From Myxocyprinus asiaticus (Eukaryota > Chordata > Actinopteri > Cypriniformes > Catostomidae), in assembly GCF_019703515.2 (NCBI RefSeq), contig NC_059349.1:27028744-27092743 (forward strand): a stretch of DNA of 64,000 nt. Reading direction: 5' to 3'. How positions within the stretch are numbered: position 1 is the first letter of the stretch; each line of letters opens with the position of its first letter. The notes under the pieces are model-generated. The model was given only the letters and a program-made list of their open reading frames with translations, had not been told where the DNA came from and searched no databases. This document shows, piece by piece, positions 1 through 12,878 of the stretch. The position numbers were made by a program, and so were the translations under genes.

Positions 1-782
1 CTGGCTGGCAAGTCTGTAAATAGTCCAACTAGTAAAATATGTCCATGTTTATATAAAATAGCATGTCAGCTAATGTAAGTAAAACTAAATGACTTACTCA
101 TCCGAAATTGTATCCTCAGCTGGATCAAGTCGCTCTTCAAAATGCAAATGTTCCTCATCAGATTCCCGCTCTTCTTCTGAGGAAAATGTGAACTCTTCCT
201 CACCTGTGTAGCGTGCCATCATCCAAACGCGCAGAAAAGTGAATGAACTTGATGTTTTTTAAGGCACTGTTGGGGGCGTTTACCATTAGCATTGATCGCC
301 TCAGTACATTACCGTATGAATAGCGCGCTCTGCTGGTGGGTGTGATCTCATTAGCGATAATTAGCTGAGCCAGGAGAAACTGTACATCGCTTTGTTTCAT
401 ACAGATTACATTGCAGGAGAATATTTGTTTTACATTTGAATTGTTTTATTTAAAATAGACATTTTAAGCTTTCTTTAGACATATGTTTCATGTTTGTCTG
501 ACAAGTATTCGTGGAGTTTCAGTTCATTTTCGTGATGTGTTTCAGAAAGATGCTCGCAGAGACAGAGACGGCTGAAAGCACACCCTGTTTATTTTCTTTA
601 TTTTACAGAAGTACAAGGTTTTGTTGTTATTGTGAGTGTACACAAATAAAAGTAGACCCTTTATAGTTTCTAATGATGTCTTACACTTATCTGTATGCCC
701 AAACATTTTAAGTTGTTTCCGCTGTTATGAGGAAAAAATCCAGCAGGACGCGCCACCGCGTCCGTCGACCCTAGGGGGTTAA
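1..782 (-). mobile_element. 5' part of a piggyBac-like transposon, truncated by the window edge
   Basis: The right boundary is a TTAA at 779-782. Read on the minus strand it is followed by CCCCCTAGGG and then a GC-rich stretch, as expected for a piggyBac-type end (TTAA target, C-rich terminus). Reading inward on the minus strand, a short acidic coding exon starts at 222. The other end lies outside the window, so the second TTAA cannot be checked. The 400-780 interval shows no coding and would be the 5' flank of the transposase. Superfamily assignment is inference from the TTAA, the terminus and the acidic N-terminus. Confidence 0.5.
98..222 (-). CDS. Probable first coding exon of a piggyBac-like transposase (partial)
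   Basis: Two adjacent ATGs at 222 and 219 open a short acidic peptide beginning MMARYTGEEEFTF and continuing with many Glu, Asp and Ser residues. It ends near DPAEDTISDE, where a splice-donor match (GTAAGT) starts at position 97; without splicing a TAA follows at 96-94. Piggybac-type transposases often start with an acidic, disordered N-terminus ahead of the catalytic core, and this fits. The catalytic DDD core would lie off the left edge, so function cannot be confirmed. An alternative is a chance short ORF, but position, orientation relative to the TTAA end and composition argue for a transposase exon. Confidence 0.4.
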
Positions 783-953
783 TATACTAAGAGATGTCTT
801 TGTCAATTAAGGACACAATTTTATTAAACATGTAAACCCTTTCCCATGTCATAAATCATGGTTGACAGCTTTGATAAGCCACATGTGTAGTTCTGTTCCT
901 CAACTGCTTTGAGATTTCATCTGACAGTCTTAATCACAGGTTTGCAGCACAGT
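783..953. other. Unassigned spacer
   Basis: Lies between the piggyBac-like TTAA and the hAT target duplication. I see no gene or repeat signature. Confidence 0.4.
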
Positions 954-961
954 CTGCCCAA

Positions 962-2851
962 CAGTGTTGGGGGTAACATGATAAAAGTAACATGATTTAT
1001 GTAATCAGATAATTTTTTTTGAGTAACAAGTAAAGTAATGCAATATTTTTTATCTTAGACCATAATATCCAAGTTATTTTTTAAAATAAGAAATGCATTG
1101 CTTTTTTACACCTCTCCTTTCCCTGTATTGTGATAAATCAGAGTGTGCAAACTTTGAGGAGGGACATGATGGGCATTGTAGTTCTAGAGAGTGGGAGGCA
1201 TACTAGAGATGTTCAGTGAAGTTGTAGTATGTGTGTGCATGATGGGCATTGTAGTTCTAGAGAGTATGAGCCATGCTTATCAGCGATGGGCAGAGCACAA
1301 CAAGTCTTCTTTTAGCCCACCCTGAGATTTATGTTTTAAAAATGACAATATATTGCTGGTAAAGGAATGCAAATCTGAATGCTTCAGTGGAATGCAGTTG
1401 TACTCATCATTTGCAGCGGTGGATTTTTTATTTTGTGCTCTGGAGCTTAAATGAGCAGCTGTCATAAACTTTGCCATTGTCATGACGATCACAGCAAGAG
1501 TTAAGGAATGTGTTCTCATAAAGCAACATTTTGTCAAAAATGTAACATTTGGGTAAGTGATACTTTGATTCATGTAGGCTGCATTTAAAAGTGTGTAAAC
1601 GCACATTTTCGTGGTATAATATAGCACAGGCATAAGCTGGAGAAGTCTTCCCATGGCCACAGCATGATTATACAGATACATACAACGTGGAATGATCGCC
1701 GACTGTTTGTGCATCCGAATTGCTTTGTATTGAAGCTGCCCATAACTACTTCTCAAGGATCAGTTTGCATCCGAACTGCTCTGTGTTAAAGCATATAACA
1801 TTCATCATTCGGTTGAGTGAAGCGCAATTGATTCATGTTTTAATACACACTGCGTTAAAAAAAAAAAAGTACGCACGTTTAGGCAGAGGGATTATAAGAC
1901 TAATCTTCCACTGGCCATGGCAGGATATACAGGGTGAAATACTCACTCAGTTCACTGACTTATGCAGCCGAACTGCTCCATGATACAGCTCCCCTTATCT
2001 GGGAGAATGGGATGAGAAAAGCTGACTCTGGATCAGCAGCTGCGAGCAACGTACTACATGGTTTGTATATGCAGACAAAATGTCTTAATTTCTTAAAATA
2101 TTAGACTAATAATCTATAATAAACAAGTAATTTGATTCATGAAACAAAGTTTTGAAGACATTTTGGTAGCATTAAAAATGATTCCATTCAAGTTGAATTA
2201 ACATGCGCGTTTCAAGTTGTATGCGATCAACAAGTGGCGTCTGTACGCACCGTGGATCAGCTCAAAACAAGCGTGCATTGAGATAACTCAAGTGAAAAAT
2301 ATTCATTTATTCATCAGACTTATTCCTTGAACATGTTAGGTTGGCATTCCCCACTGTATTTTATCCTGACTTCTGAAAAACATCTCAAGTTGACTGCCAT
2401 TTTCGATGGGCACAGCACATGACATATATGATGCAGGTTCAAGTGTTGGACTTTGCTGCTTTAGGTAAGACAGTGGTTATTCTTCATTATTCAAATTGGC
2501 TGCCATGTCGATGGAAAAGCAAATCATGCATATTCCAGTTATTGAGACTTTATTATAAATATAACATGAAGACCTACTGATTGTAGTCTTTCTAAATATC
2601 TGTTTGTTTAGTATGTTGTTTTGACGAGTATTGTACAGTAGCTAGCATGACCTGTAATATCTCTTCATATCTCTTGTATTTATATTGAATGCACAGCAGA
2701 AGAGAGAGTGGCTATGAGAAAAAAGTAACGCAAAAGTAACATAACACTTTACTTTTCATAATAAGTAACTTTCTAATTAATTTAGTTACTTTTTAAGGAG
2801 TAATGCAATATTATAACGAGTTACTTTTAAAAGTAATGTTACCCAACACTG
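962..2851. mobile_element. Non-autonomous hAT element with exact 8-bp target duplication
   Basis: The element starts CAGTGTTGGG and ends CCCAACACTG. It is flanked by the identical 8-mer CTGCCCAA at 954-961 and 2852-2859, the target-site duplication length of hAT transposons. The subterminal regions on both sides are rich in GTAAC and AGTAAC motifs. The 1.89-kb body has no recognisable transposase. A 158-codon minus-strand ORF at 1280-1756 has no familiar domain and is probably chance. A 28-bp direct repeat (1165-1192 and 1238-1265) and three copies of a GCANCCGAAYTGCT motif (about 1710, 1766 and 1965) show internal duplication. Confidence 0.85.
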
Positions 2852-2859
2852 CTGCCCAA

Positions 2860-4334
2860 CGTTCACTTTATTTGTTGGGTTGGAATGCTTGTGTTAAAAT
2901 ATTGAGAACATGGGTCATGTAAACACAGTGCCAGCTCAAAGACCAAGCTTTTCTTGTAATGAAAGACTGGGCAAATATTTCAAAGACGTCTGTGTCTTGC
3001 AGCCATAGACATTTGTTAAAAAAAAAGACCTCAAACCATGTAGGTCCAAAAGTCTCTGCATGGTGTAGCTGTGTAATATTGCATAATCAATACATGATGG
3101 GAGTGATTTTGAGTGAAAACACAACCATTTGGTTAGAGACTGACTGTCTATCATATTTTATTGAGTCAGGTATGAGCAGCCCACAGTGATGTGCTTGAGG
3201 CTTGTCTCCATGTGGCCCCATGGGTTTTGTGGGAGAGCAATGGTAATATTTTTCCTTGAAACATAGTTGGCAAATTACATTGTTTTTCCAGTAATGGTTT
3301 TATGTAACTATTGGCTATGGCCAATTAGCATTGTTTTTGTTGCAGGGAAATTACCTATGCCAAATGCAAACCTTCATTAGTTTGAATGTTTTGTCCATTC
3401 CCCCATTATTGCATTCATCATTGTTATTTTTTAAATTGGTCAAGAGCATGCATGTAACGGAGGTGTTGAGGGTGATAGGGGGTGTCAGATCCATAAATAA
3501 CAGTCTGCACAGACCTCGCATGTCATGCATGGCTCTGCTTAATTTCTCCTCTCTAAATCACTCTAAACTCCAGAACAAATACATAGTCTTCTGAGAGACC
3601 CAACTCCAAGTACTCTTTGCCAGAACCTGCAGAGTTACGTGCTCTTCAAGCTTTGTCTAGTCGTGCTTTGAGTCTAGAGTCTGGCCCGGGGCCAGTGTGA
3701 GAGAGTTTTGGGCCAGTTGATGGAACAGTCACTCGTCCTAATTGGCCACCATGTTACATGTGTTAATACATTATGCCTTAAATATTTGTTTTTATGTTTT
3801 GAACATTTTTTTTGCAAATTCTGTTGACTTGTCACCAATGCAACATAATCTAGCTGGCTAACTTAAATGAGCTTTTATTAAAATTGCTAAAATGACTTGT
3901 TGATAGTCTTGGGAAGCATCAGTAAGAATTGGTTAAAAATAACAAACCAATCAGTAACCTTTTGCATTGTTTGCCATTATTTTGGAGCAAAAGTGTGTTT
4001 ATGAATATAGATTGAGTTACATTATAGTTGTATAATTTTCAGCTATTATTGCTATAAAAAAAAGCCTAAGCTGTGGCTTTATAATGCACTTACACTATGC
4101 AGTATGAATTTGAATGTATGTATCTAGTATATTAATTCTCTATGTCTATTATTATTGTCTAAAACTTTTTTACGATATGGAAGAATTTGCTGTTTTTCAG
4201 CTGACGGAAGTGACATTTCAAACACATGCAATGTTGCCACTGTTCTTGTTGTATTTTAAGTGTGAACATACTACTCACACTACATTTTTTTGGGATGCAG
4301 TTCTTGTAAATTTAATGAAAAATATTAATATACA
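2860..4334. other. Unassigned non-coding stretch
   Basis: AT-rich sequence with only short chance ORFs. I see no repeat termini or conserved motif. Confidence 0.4.
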
Positions 4335-5926
<1,592 letters not shown>

Positions 5927-5942
5927 TATTTTATGTTGCACA

Positions 5943-7064
5943 TATACACTCACTGAGCACTATGGAACACTATGGTGGTCTTCTGCTATTGTAGCCCATC
6001 CGCCTCACAGTTCGACGTGATGTGCATTCTGAGATGCTATTCTGCTCACTACAATTACAGAGTGGTTATCTGAGTTACCGTACACTGTAAAAAAAAAAAT
6101 TCTGTTAAATTTATGTTGAAAAACTGGCAGATGGAGTTGCCAGAAATTCACTGGAAAAAATTATGGTACAAATGTTAATTGGTTTATGGTACACTTAAAA
6201 GAAAAATATTAAATTTACAGTCAAACACTGGCAGCTGTGGTAGCCAGAAATTTACAGAAAAAAAAGATGACCACTATCATTTTATTAAATTATATAAACT
6301 TGACACACTAACCTTCTGGAACTGTGTAAATCTGCTTTTCACTTTAAAATGCATTGTTAATCACATGAACACAAAACTCCATAAGGGTAACATATGTTAC
6401 ACTAAAATAATGCCATAAATATGAACTAAACTACATAACATATAACACAGAACACCTCAAAGTACATAACTGATATTCAAAATAAGAAGAAACATAACTA
6501 TTCCCTTATAATATGATGAAATGTGATTGGTCATACAGGGAATTCTGGGAATGCCTGATTATTGTGTTTAACCGTAATTTTAACAATAAATTTACCACAA
6601 AAATACATAATTCTTTACAACATTTTACATAGAATTTCATGTGTCGTCTTGTTAAATTTATTATAATTTTTTACAGTATATTTTAAGGTAACTACCTGTT
6701 AACCAATTAATGTTTTTTACTGTAGCATTTTTACAGTCTTTTTCTGTCAGCTCGAACAAATCTGGTCATTCTCTGTTGACCTCTCTCCTCAACAAGGCGT
6801 TTCTGTCCACAGAACTGCCTCTCACTGGATGTTTTTTGTTTTTGGCACCATTCTCTTTACACTCTAGAGACTGTTGTGTGTGAAAATCCCAGGAGATCAG
6901 CAGTTACAGAAATACTCAAACCAGCCCGTCTGGCACCAAAAATCATGCCATGATCGAAATCACTGAGATCTTATGCATTGTAGTGCTGCCACACAATTGG
7001 CTGATTAAATAATCACATGAATAAGTATGTGTACAGGTGTTCCTATAAAATTCTCAGAAGTGTA
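5943..7064 (-). mobile_element. Internally deleted Tc1 element (CACTCACTGAGC family), interrupted by a MITE
   Basis: The left end TACACTCACTGAGCAC (5944) pairs with a degraded right end near 7041-7064. On the minus strand the 5' part of the family transposase (region around the start codon and HTH) reads from about 6990 down to 6740 and resumes at 6082-5975. The catalytic half is absent: the sequence passes from the AGCAGAAGACCAC region straight to the CATAGTGTTCC terminus. The gap at 6083-6737 is a separate inserted element. The same short form occurs at 11100-11620. Confidence 0.75.
6083..6737. mobile_element. MITE with CACTGTAAAA / TTTTTACAGT ends nested in a Tc1
   Basis: It begins CACTGTAAAAAAA and ends ATTTTTACAGT, inverted to each other. 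It contains repeated CTGGCA...TGCCAG mini-hairpins (about 6125 and 6226). It splits the otherwise continuous Tc1 sequence between GAGTTACCGTA and CTGTCAGCTCG, so it inserted after that Tc1. The precise right edge is uncertain by about 15 bp. A short relative lies at 32097-32232. Confidence 0.6.
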
Positions 7065-7376
7065 AAAATACATGGCTTTTTCTTCTTTTTTTGTGTGGAG
7101 GGGCCAGTGAAAATCCTTACAGTTGAGCCCTGCATGTGAAGCTGGTCTTTCCAACCATTCTATATTGTTATGGCACAAACTAAAGCTTATTGGCCTTTTC
7201 TTAGTTTGACTTTGAGCAGTGCTTGGATTAACTGAGGGGAAACCACACTTCTTTATTACAAAACACACTTTGTTCTCTTCTTCAAGCATTGGTTGTGACT
7301 AGGGGTGTAATGGTATGAAATGTTCACTGTATGATAACCTTCACAAAAAATACAGCGGTATAACAGTATCATGGTA

Positions 7377-8014
7377 TTAAAGGAATGTTCCAGGTTCAAT
7401 AAAAGTTTAGCTCAATCAAAAGCATTTGTGGCATAATATTGATTACCACAAATATGTATTTAGACTCGTTTTTCCTTTTCTTTAAAACAAAGCAAAAATT
7501 GAGGTTCCAGTGAGGCACTTATAATGGAAGTGAATGGGGGCCAATTTTTTTTGTTTTGTTAAAATGCTCACTTTTTCAAAATTGTAACCAAAAGGCATAA
7601 AGGATATGTGTGTAAACATAATTTTAGTGTGATAAAATCACTTACAAACCTTTTCTGTGTAAAGTTATAGCCAATTGTACAACTTCGTTACCATGACCAT
7701 GTAATGTCAACAAACCCTAAAACCCTAGAACGACTGTAAAAATTACAATTTAAACAACTTTACAGCTCAAATAATACATGAGTTTTAACAGAAGAATTAA
7801 TGCAAGTGCTTTTGTAAAATTATAAGCTTCACATTTCTGTGTTTAAACCTTCCAAAAATTGTCCCCATTCACTTCCATTGCCTCACTGTATCCTCGATAT
7901 TTGCTTTTCTTATAGAAAAGGAGGGACGAATCGAAATTTTTGTGGTAATCAACATTATGCCACAAATGCTGTCGATTGAGATTAACTTGTATTGAACCTG
8001 TAATATGCCTTTAA
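7377..8014. mobile_element. TTAA-flanked long-palindrome MITE nested in the hAT element
   Basis: TTAA at 7377-7380 and 8011-8014 bracket inverted ends AGGAATGTTCCAGGTTCAAT and ATTGAACCTGTAATATGCCT. The arms are complementary over much of their length; for example GGCATAATATTGATTACCAC on the left pairs with GTGGTAATCAACATTATGCC on the right, and both arms carry the AGTGAATGGGG / CCCATTCACTTCC motif. It has no coding capacity. The target and structure suggest mobilisation by a piggyBac-type enzyme, which is inference. Confidence 0.75.
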
Positions 8015-8620
8015 GGTGCCTTGCTAAAATGATTAGCAGTTTAATATTTATTTATGATATACCATATTTTCTGGAAATAAAGTCGCACCTGAATATAAGT
8101 CGCACCTGGTCAAAATCGCATTGTTCAGAGAGAAAAAACACAGATAAGTCACATCTCTGTATAAACCGCACTGACAGAGATTGTATATGACATGCACTAG
8201 GACCTGGGAGCCGCTCCGTTATGATGAAGATTAAATTACCTCAGGAAATACAGATCTCTATGCTTTGTAAATCTATGCTGTATACAAATAAACAGCTTTT
8301 AGTCTGTGACTAAAACAGTATGCCTGTTGTATTCTATTTATCATTAACATTAGAGAATGTCTGTCTGTGGATATTTCTGATATTTAAACCCTCGCTGCTA
8401 TGCATTAATTTACCGGTTCACTGACTGAATGTTTTTTCTACGAGTGTGATGAAACGTAGAGTTTGTTAGAAAAATAATGTTATGATGGACAGAATATTTA
8501 AACTGGTTGCATAAAGTACTTTTTATAGGCAAAATATTCTGAATTGGCCACATTAAAACGCTTCTACCGTCTCAATGACTTCATCTGGGTGTAAGCAGAC
8601 TATATTGTATTTTCACTTAC

Positions 8621-8833
8621 ATTCATCTCCGCATATTCCTTGGGATGATGATCACGGATGTGGCTCTTCAGGTTTGAAGTGTCCCCAGCCTGAGCCAACA
8701 CTTTTCAACAAAGTTTACAAATTGGCTAGCCATCATTGATGGTGCCTTGTAGTTCTTTTAAATAACCAAAATATCCCCACACCCCGGGCCTCAGCCGCTT
8801 GGCAGGGGGAAATAAAAGTTCAGGCTTTGACAT
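8621..8833 (-). pseudogene. BED-type zinc-finger exon of a hAT transposase, decayed
   Basis: On the minus strand the ATG at 8833 reads MSKPELLFPPAKRLRPGVWG, then YFGYLKELQG, a PICKLC Cys pair, and SNLKSHIRDHHPKEYAEMN. This gives the CxxC...HxxxH order of a BED finger (Cys at about residues 42 and 45, His at about 61 and 66), with the aromatic VW.YFGY start typical of the family. Two in-frame stops (before PICKLC and just after it) inactivate it. The exon closes at 8621, exactly where GTAAGT begins, so the original gene was spliced. In intact ZBED/hAT proteins this domain binds transposon ends. The remaining transposase (RNase-H fold and dimerisation domains) is missing. Confidence 0.8.
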
Positions 8834-9146
8834 TTCTCTCTCTGCCATGCAGTTCACATGTGTGGCTTGAAACGGTTGAGTGAAACAGGAGGATGTCACA
8901 AGTTAGAGATTTATTTGATCAAGTTTATATGATGTTGTGTAAATGTAGCCGATTCTCTCTTAATTTAACTGATATTTACAATGAAAAATCTCATTCCTTT
9001 ACATGGATTTTAGAAACAAAATGCAAGTAATATAATATTGTGAATGCAATTCCGTGAATTATAAATGTCAACGGTTTGATAATCGTCTCTTTTTAAAACC
9101 GTGGTATACGGTGAAACTGTGATACCGTTACATCCCTAGTTGTGAC

Positions 9147-9678
9147 ATAAGGGAAGTGGAGCCACTCTGTCTCTGTCAGACAGTTGAGGATGGATGTGTA
9201 AAGCCTGCACGCTTTCTCCTACATGGCATAGTCTCGGCTCTCCAGACCTGATCTGAGGATCACATGCACCGAGATAAAACTAAAAATAGATTATAAACAC
9301 TTTGCCTTTCATTAATAGTGAGGGGAGTGGCAGCAAAAAATAAGTGAAGTGGAGCTAGTGCACTAAATCGGTCTTGCAGTGGTAAGTGTTCCCTAACTGC
9401 TTCTCCTGGTGGCCCATGTGTTACACATAATTACCCAAGGCAGCATGCCCTATTATCAAGCTTAATATTACTGAACACTCCAAAGCACACTCCTTGTGCA
9501 TTGGCAGCCAAATAGCGTCTTAAGCTGTTCAGCCTGAAATGGATATATTTTGTGATGGTGGTTGAATAGTTAGTCAACTCTGCTTAACCTTGAGACAGAG
9601 TTGCTGACTCTGTCTCAAGAATTATTACATGGAGATCATAATCCTACTCTATCACCCTTGAGCCTTTGACCAAGGCAC
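9147..9678. other. Unassigned non-coding stretch
   Basis: No gene, terminal repeat or tandem repeat recognised. Confidence 0.4.
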
Positions 9679-10114
9679 TTAAAGGGATAGTTCACCCAAA
9701 AATGAAAATTCTCTCATCATTTACTCACCCTCATGCCATCCCTGATGTGTGACAAATTAAGATTTTTAGAAGAATATTTCAGGTCTGTAGGTTCATACTA
9801 TGCAAGTGAATGGGTGCCAAATTTTGATGCTCCAAAAAGCACATAAAGGCAGCATAAAAGTAATCCATATGACTCCAGTGGTTAAATCCATATTTTCAGA
9901 AGTGATATGATAGGTGTAGGTGAGAAACAGATCAATATTTAAGTCAATTTTTGGTGAAAATTCTTCTCCCTGCCCAGTAGGTGGCGTTATGCATGAAGAA
10001 TGTGAATCACCAAATACAAAAGTAGAAGAATGTATAAATTAAAGTTGAAGTGGAGATTGATTGAGCAGGGAGGGGAATTTATAGTAAACTTTACTGTGTG
10101 AACTGTCTCTTTAA
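9679..10114. mobile_element. TTAA MITE of the AAAGGGATAGTTCACCC family
   Basis: It starts TTAAAGGGATAGTTCACCC and ends with the degenerate complement GTGTGAACTGTCTCTTTAA. The 436-bp interior carries the family landmarks ATTTACTCACCCTCATG and AAGTGAATGGGTGCC. There is no ORF. Confidence 0.8.
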
Positions 10115-11099
10115 AAAATATGTATTTGTTCCACGTGCATTGCAAAGTGTAAATAAGTTGGTATAAAGAAGCTCTGCCCTATATCGTCAACATTAGAGAG
10201 CTGTTGGGCACACATTCCAGCAGTGTCAGGTCTCATAATAAAACATAACACCAGCTCTAAATTTCAGCCACTATGTGAGAGCCCTGCAGCCACATAAATT
10301 TTGCTGTCATGATTTGAAGCTTGATTACACTTCCTCCCGCTTGACACATGGGCAGAGCTATACACTGGGAATTATCATTTTTAGGTAAAGAGCTGATATT
10401 TAGAATGATCTGGATAAATTTTGCTTTACTGTGTATTTGATAATGGCTGAATGTCTGTTTTAGATTATGACATATCTTCATTAGGTGAAAGGAGCTTTAG
10501 ACAGAAACTTGACACTAATGAGTCCTGTGACATATGTCTCTCATAAAATCTGGTAGTGATTTCCAGGATTAGAAAGGTTCATGGCTCCAACAGAATTAGT
10601 GCATCAGCGATCGTTTTCGGGCACCCGAGATCTCGTCTAAGAACCCCAAAAGAAAATGATCAGCCAGCTGGCTTCAGTCAGGTCCATCCATCCATCTTCT
10701 GTAGCTGCTTATCCTATGCAGGTTCGCAGGTAGTGCTGGAGTCTATCCCAGCTGTCTCGGGCCAGCTTCAATCAGGTATATCAGGCAATTGCATTTTATA
10801 AACTTTTACTCGGAGCCAGTATTAGAGCTGCACTTAAGACTGTTATACAGCTTTGCCTAAATTTAAACACAAATGATATGATGGATTCCAATGTGCACTC
10901 ACAAGCAAACAGTTGATGCAGCACATGAATTGGCTCACGTCACAGTGAGTTTGCCATACCAAAAGAATTCTGGCCTACTGAGCCTTTAAATTTAACTTAT
11001 CAACTGCATATTATAGCATTATATACTGTATATTTAAGCAGTATCACACAAGCAAGAGTGCTGTTGCACTGACTATCAGCATAGCTTTTATACAACATA
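10115..11099. other. Non-coding stretch with a LINE-like tail
   Basis: Contains the short repeat at 10683-10764. Otherwise unassigned. Confidence 0.4.
10683..10764. repeat. Fragment resembling a LINE 3' end with (CATC)n
   Basis: A TCCATCCATCCATC run adjoins CTGCTTATCCT...GTGCTGGAGTCTATCCCAGCTG, a motif I recognise from fish LINE 3' tails (L2/CR1-type). Only about 80 bp remain, so the class is uncertain. Confidence 0.4.
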
Positions 11100-11620
11100 T
11101 ACACTCACTGAGCACTTTATTTTGAACATCTGTACATCCAACTTATTCATGAGATTATCTAATCAGCCATTCGTGTGGCAGCAGTGCAATGCATCAAATC
11201 ATGGTGCGGGTCAGGAGCTTCAGTTAATGTTCACATAAAGCATCAGAATGGGGAAAAAATGTGATCTCAGTGATTTTAACTATGTCATGATTGTTGGTGC
11301 CAGACAGGCTGGTTTGAGTATTGACAACAGTCTCTAGAGTTTACTCAGAATGGTGCCAAAAACATCCAGTGAGCAGCAGTTCTGTGGACAGAAACGGCAT
11401 GTTGATGAGAGAGGTCAATGGAAAATGGCCAGACTGGTTCGAGCTGACAGAAAGGCTACGGTAACTCAGATAACCACTCTGTACAATTGTAGTGAGCAGA
11501 ATAGCATCTCAGAGTGCACAACACGTCGAACCTTGAGGCAGATGGGCTTCAACAGCAGAAGGCCACGTCTGTCACTTTATTAGGACCATAGTGTTCTTAA
11601 TAAAGTGCTCAGTAAGTGTA
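11100..11620 (+). mobile_element. Short deletion derivative of the CACTCACTGAGC Tc1 family
   Basis: TA plus CACTCACTGAGCAC at 11100 and the complementary GTGCTCAGTAAGTGTA at 11620 bound a 521-bp element. The first third of a Tc1 transposase is recognisable from about 11249: the start region, the SRVYSEW-type HTH part in the frame around 11350, and ATVTQITTLYNCSEQNSISE in the ORF at 11350-11583. It stops after SRRPR, where the sequence jumps to the 3' terminus. The catalytic domain is missing altogether, so this is a MITE-like derivative. Confidence 0.8.
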
Positions 11621-12878
11621 TATAAACAATAATTTAATATGGAGTAACTTGGATTTCAGGCCAAATGTGGCCAGGTATTTTCTTTTATTTTTGCTTTGCC
11701 AATGGAACATAGTTTCAAGAGAAGCCAAAGCAGGACTCAGGAGCAACATACATGGACCAGCAAAGTGATACAAACAGTGAAGCATCCCAGTGCTGTTGTA
11801 TGAAATATAGTGCAACTGAACAAACTGTTGTATAATAATGTTCTTTCTGTTTTTGTTTTTTTTTTTTTTTTTGGCACAATCATATCAGCAAAGCACTTTT
11901 TCTGTTACTGTTATGGTTAGGCTTTCAGTGATGATAAGAAGAGGTAATAATAGAAGTGCTTTCAGTAATAATTATATTTTCAGCATATGTAATCCATTTT
12001 CTGCTATTATCTCACTAAATGCTCAACCTCTTAGTGGTACCAAGAATACCAAGCTGTGACACTGTATCCTGTTCATAACAGTTATGTTCAAATACAGCTG
12101 GGGCTGTAGTGTTGGATCAGTGACTGAAATGGTTTGTTAATTTTTAGGGTGTTACTGTGACTCAGTGACTCCACTAAAGAATCTTAGTACCGGACATCCT
12201 GTCTAGCATCTTTGTTTATTCCATCTGTCTGACCTATGACATGGGTACAGATGCAGACTGGGCTGAAGACCCCAATCCCCCTTCATAGCGCTATGTTTCC
12301 AACTGGTTTGTACCGTCTACTGTAAATAACTACGTGTTTATGTAGATATGTAGACTAATCTACTGAGCCAATTTATGGCCAGTCTTGTCTTATAACATCC
12401 CAGCTGTAGTGCAGCAGGGACACTAGGGCTTCATCTCTAGCTTCATCTCAGCTGTCATGAACACACAACCCAGACTCTCACTCTCTCTCTTGCGCTAAGT
12501 AAGCTCATTTCGACCATGAGAGACTAATAGCTGCTAATTACACCTACCAGATTCTCTTATTACATTACATGCATATTTGATTAAGAGAAGAGTGGCTTGA
12601 ATATGACAAGACACCATAACACCTCCTATAAGATTGAAATCTGCTTGAAGGCACTAATGATAGCCTGTATCTTGGCCAGACTGATAAATCAGCCAGTATT
12701 TGGCCATTTTGAGATTATCGGCATCAGCAAATCACTGTGCCCCATTGGCCTGATTTACAGAAGTTGTCCTTCAGCGTTGTGTCCATTCTAAAATCTACCA
12801 GCAGCCGTCCATTTTTGCTTAACATTTATACATTTTTTTGTGAATTTTGAGTATATTTTTTGTAAAATACTGTATAAT
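11621..12878. other. Non-coding stretch with a poly-T tract
   Basis: A T-rich run of about 35 bp lies at 11840-11874. No gene or terminal repeat is seen elsewhere in the interval. Confidence 0.4.

Larger units (their letters stand above)
7300..9138 (-). mobile_element. hAT transposon relic with 8-bp target duplication and BED-finger exon
   Basis: The ends are TAGGGGTGTAATGGTA and TACCGTTACATCCCTA, flanked by the identical 8-mer GTTGTGAC at 7292-7299 and 9139-9146. This is a clear hAT signature. On the minus strand the 5' part holds a decayed BED zinc-finger exon (8621-8833), so the parent was a ZBED-type hAT. At 1.84 kb, with 638 bp contributed by a nested TTAA element (7377-8014), most of the transposase is gone. 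Between them, 8061-8172 carries a degenerate repeat with several AAGTCGCACC units, a dispersed fish repeat. Confidence 0.85.

Noticed and set aside
1280..1756. 158-codon minus-strand ORF inside the hAT element
   Set aside because: No transposase motif or known domain; composition fits chance in AT-rich DNA.
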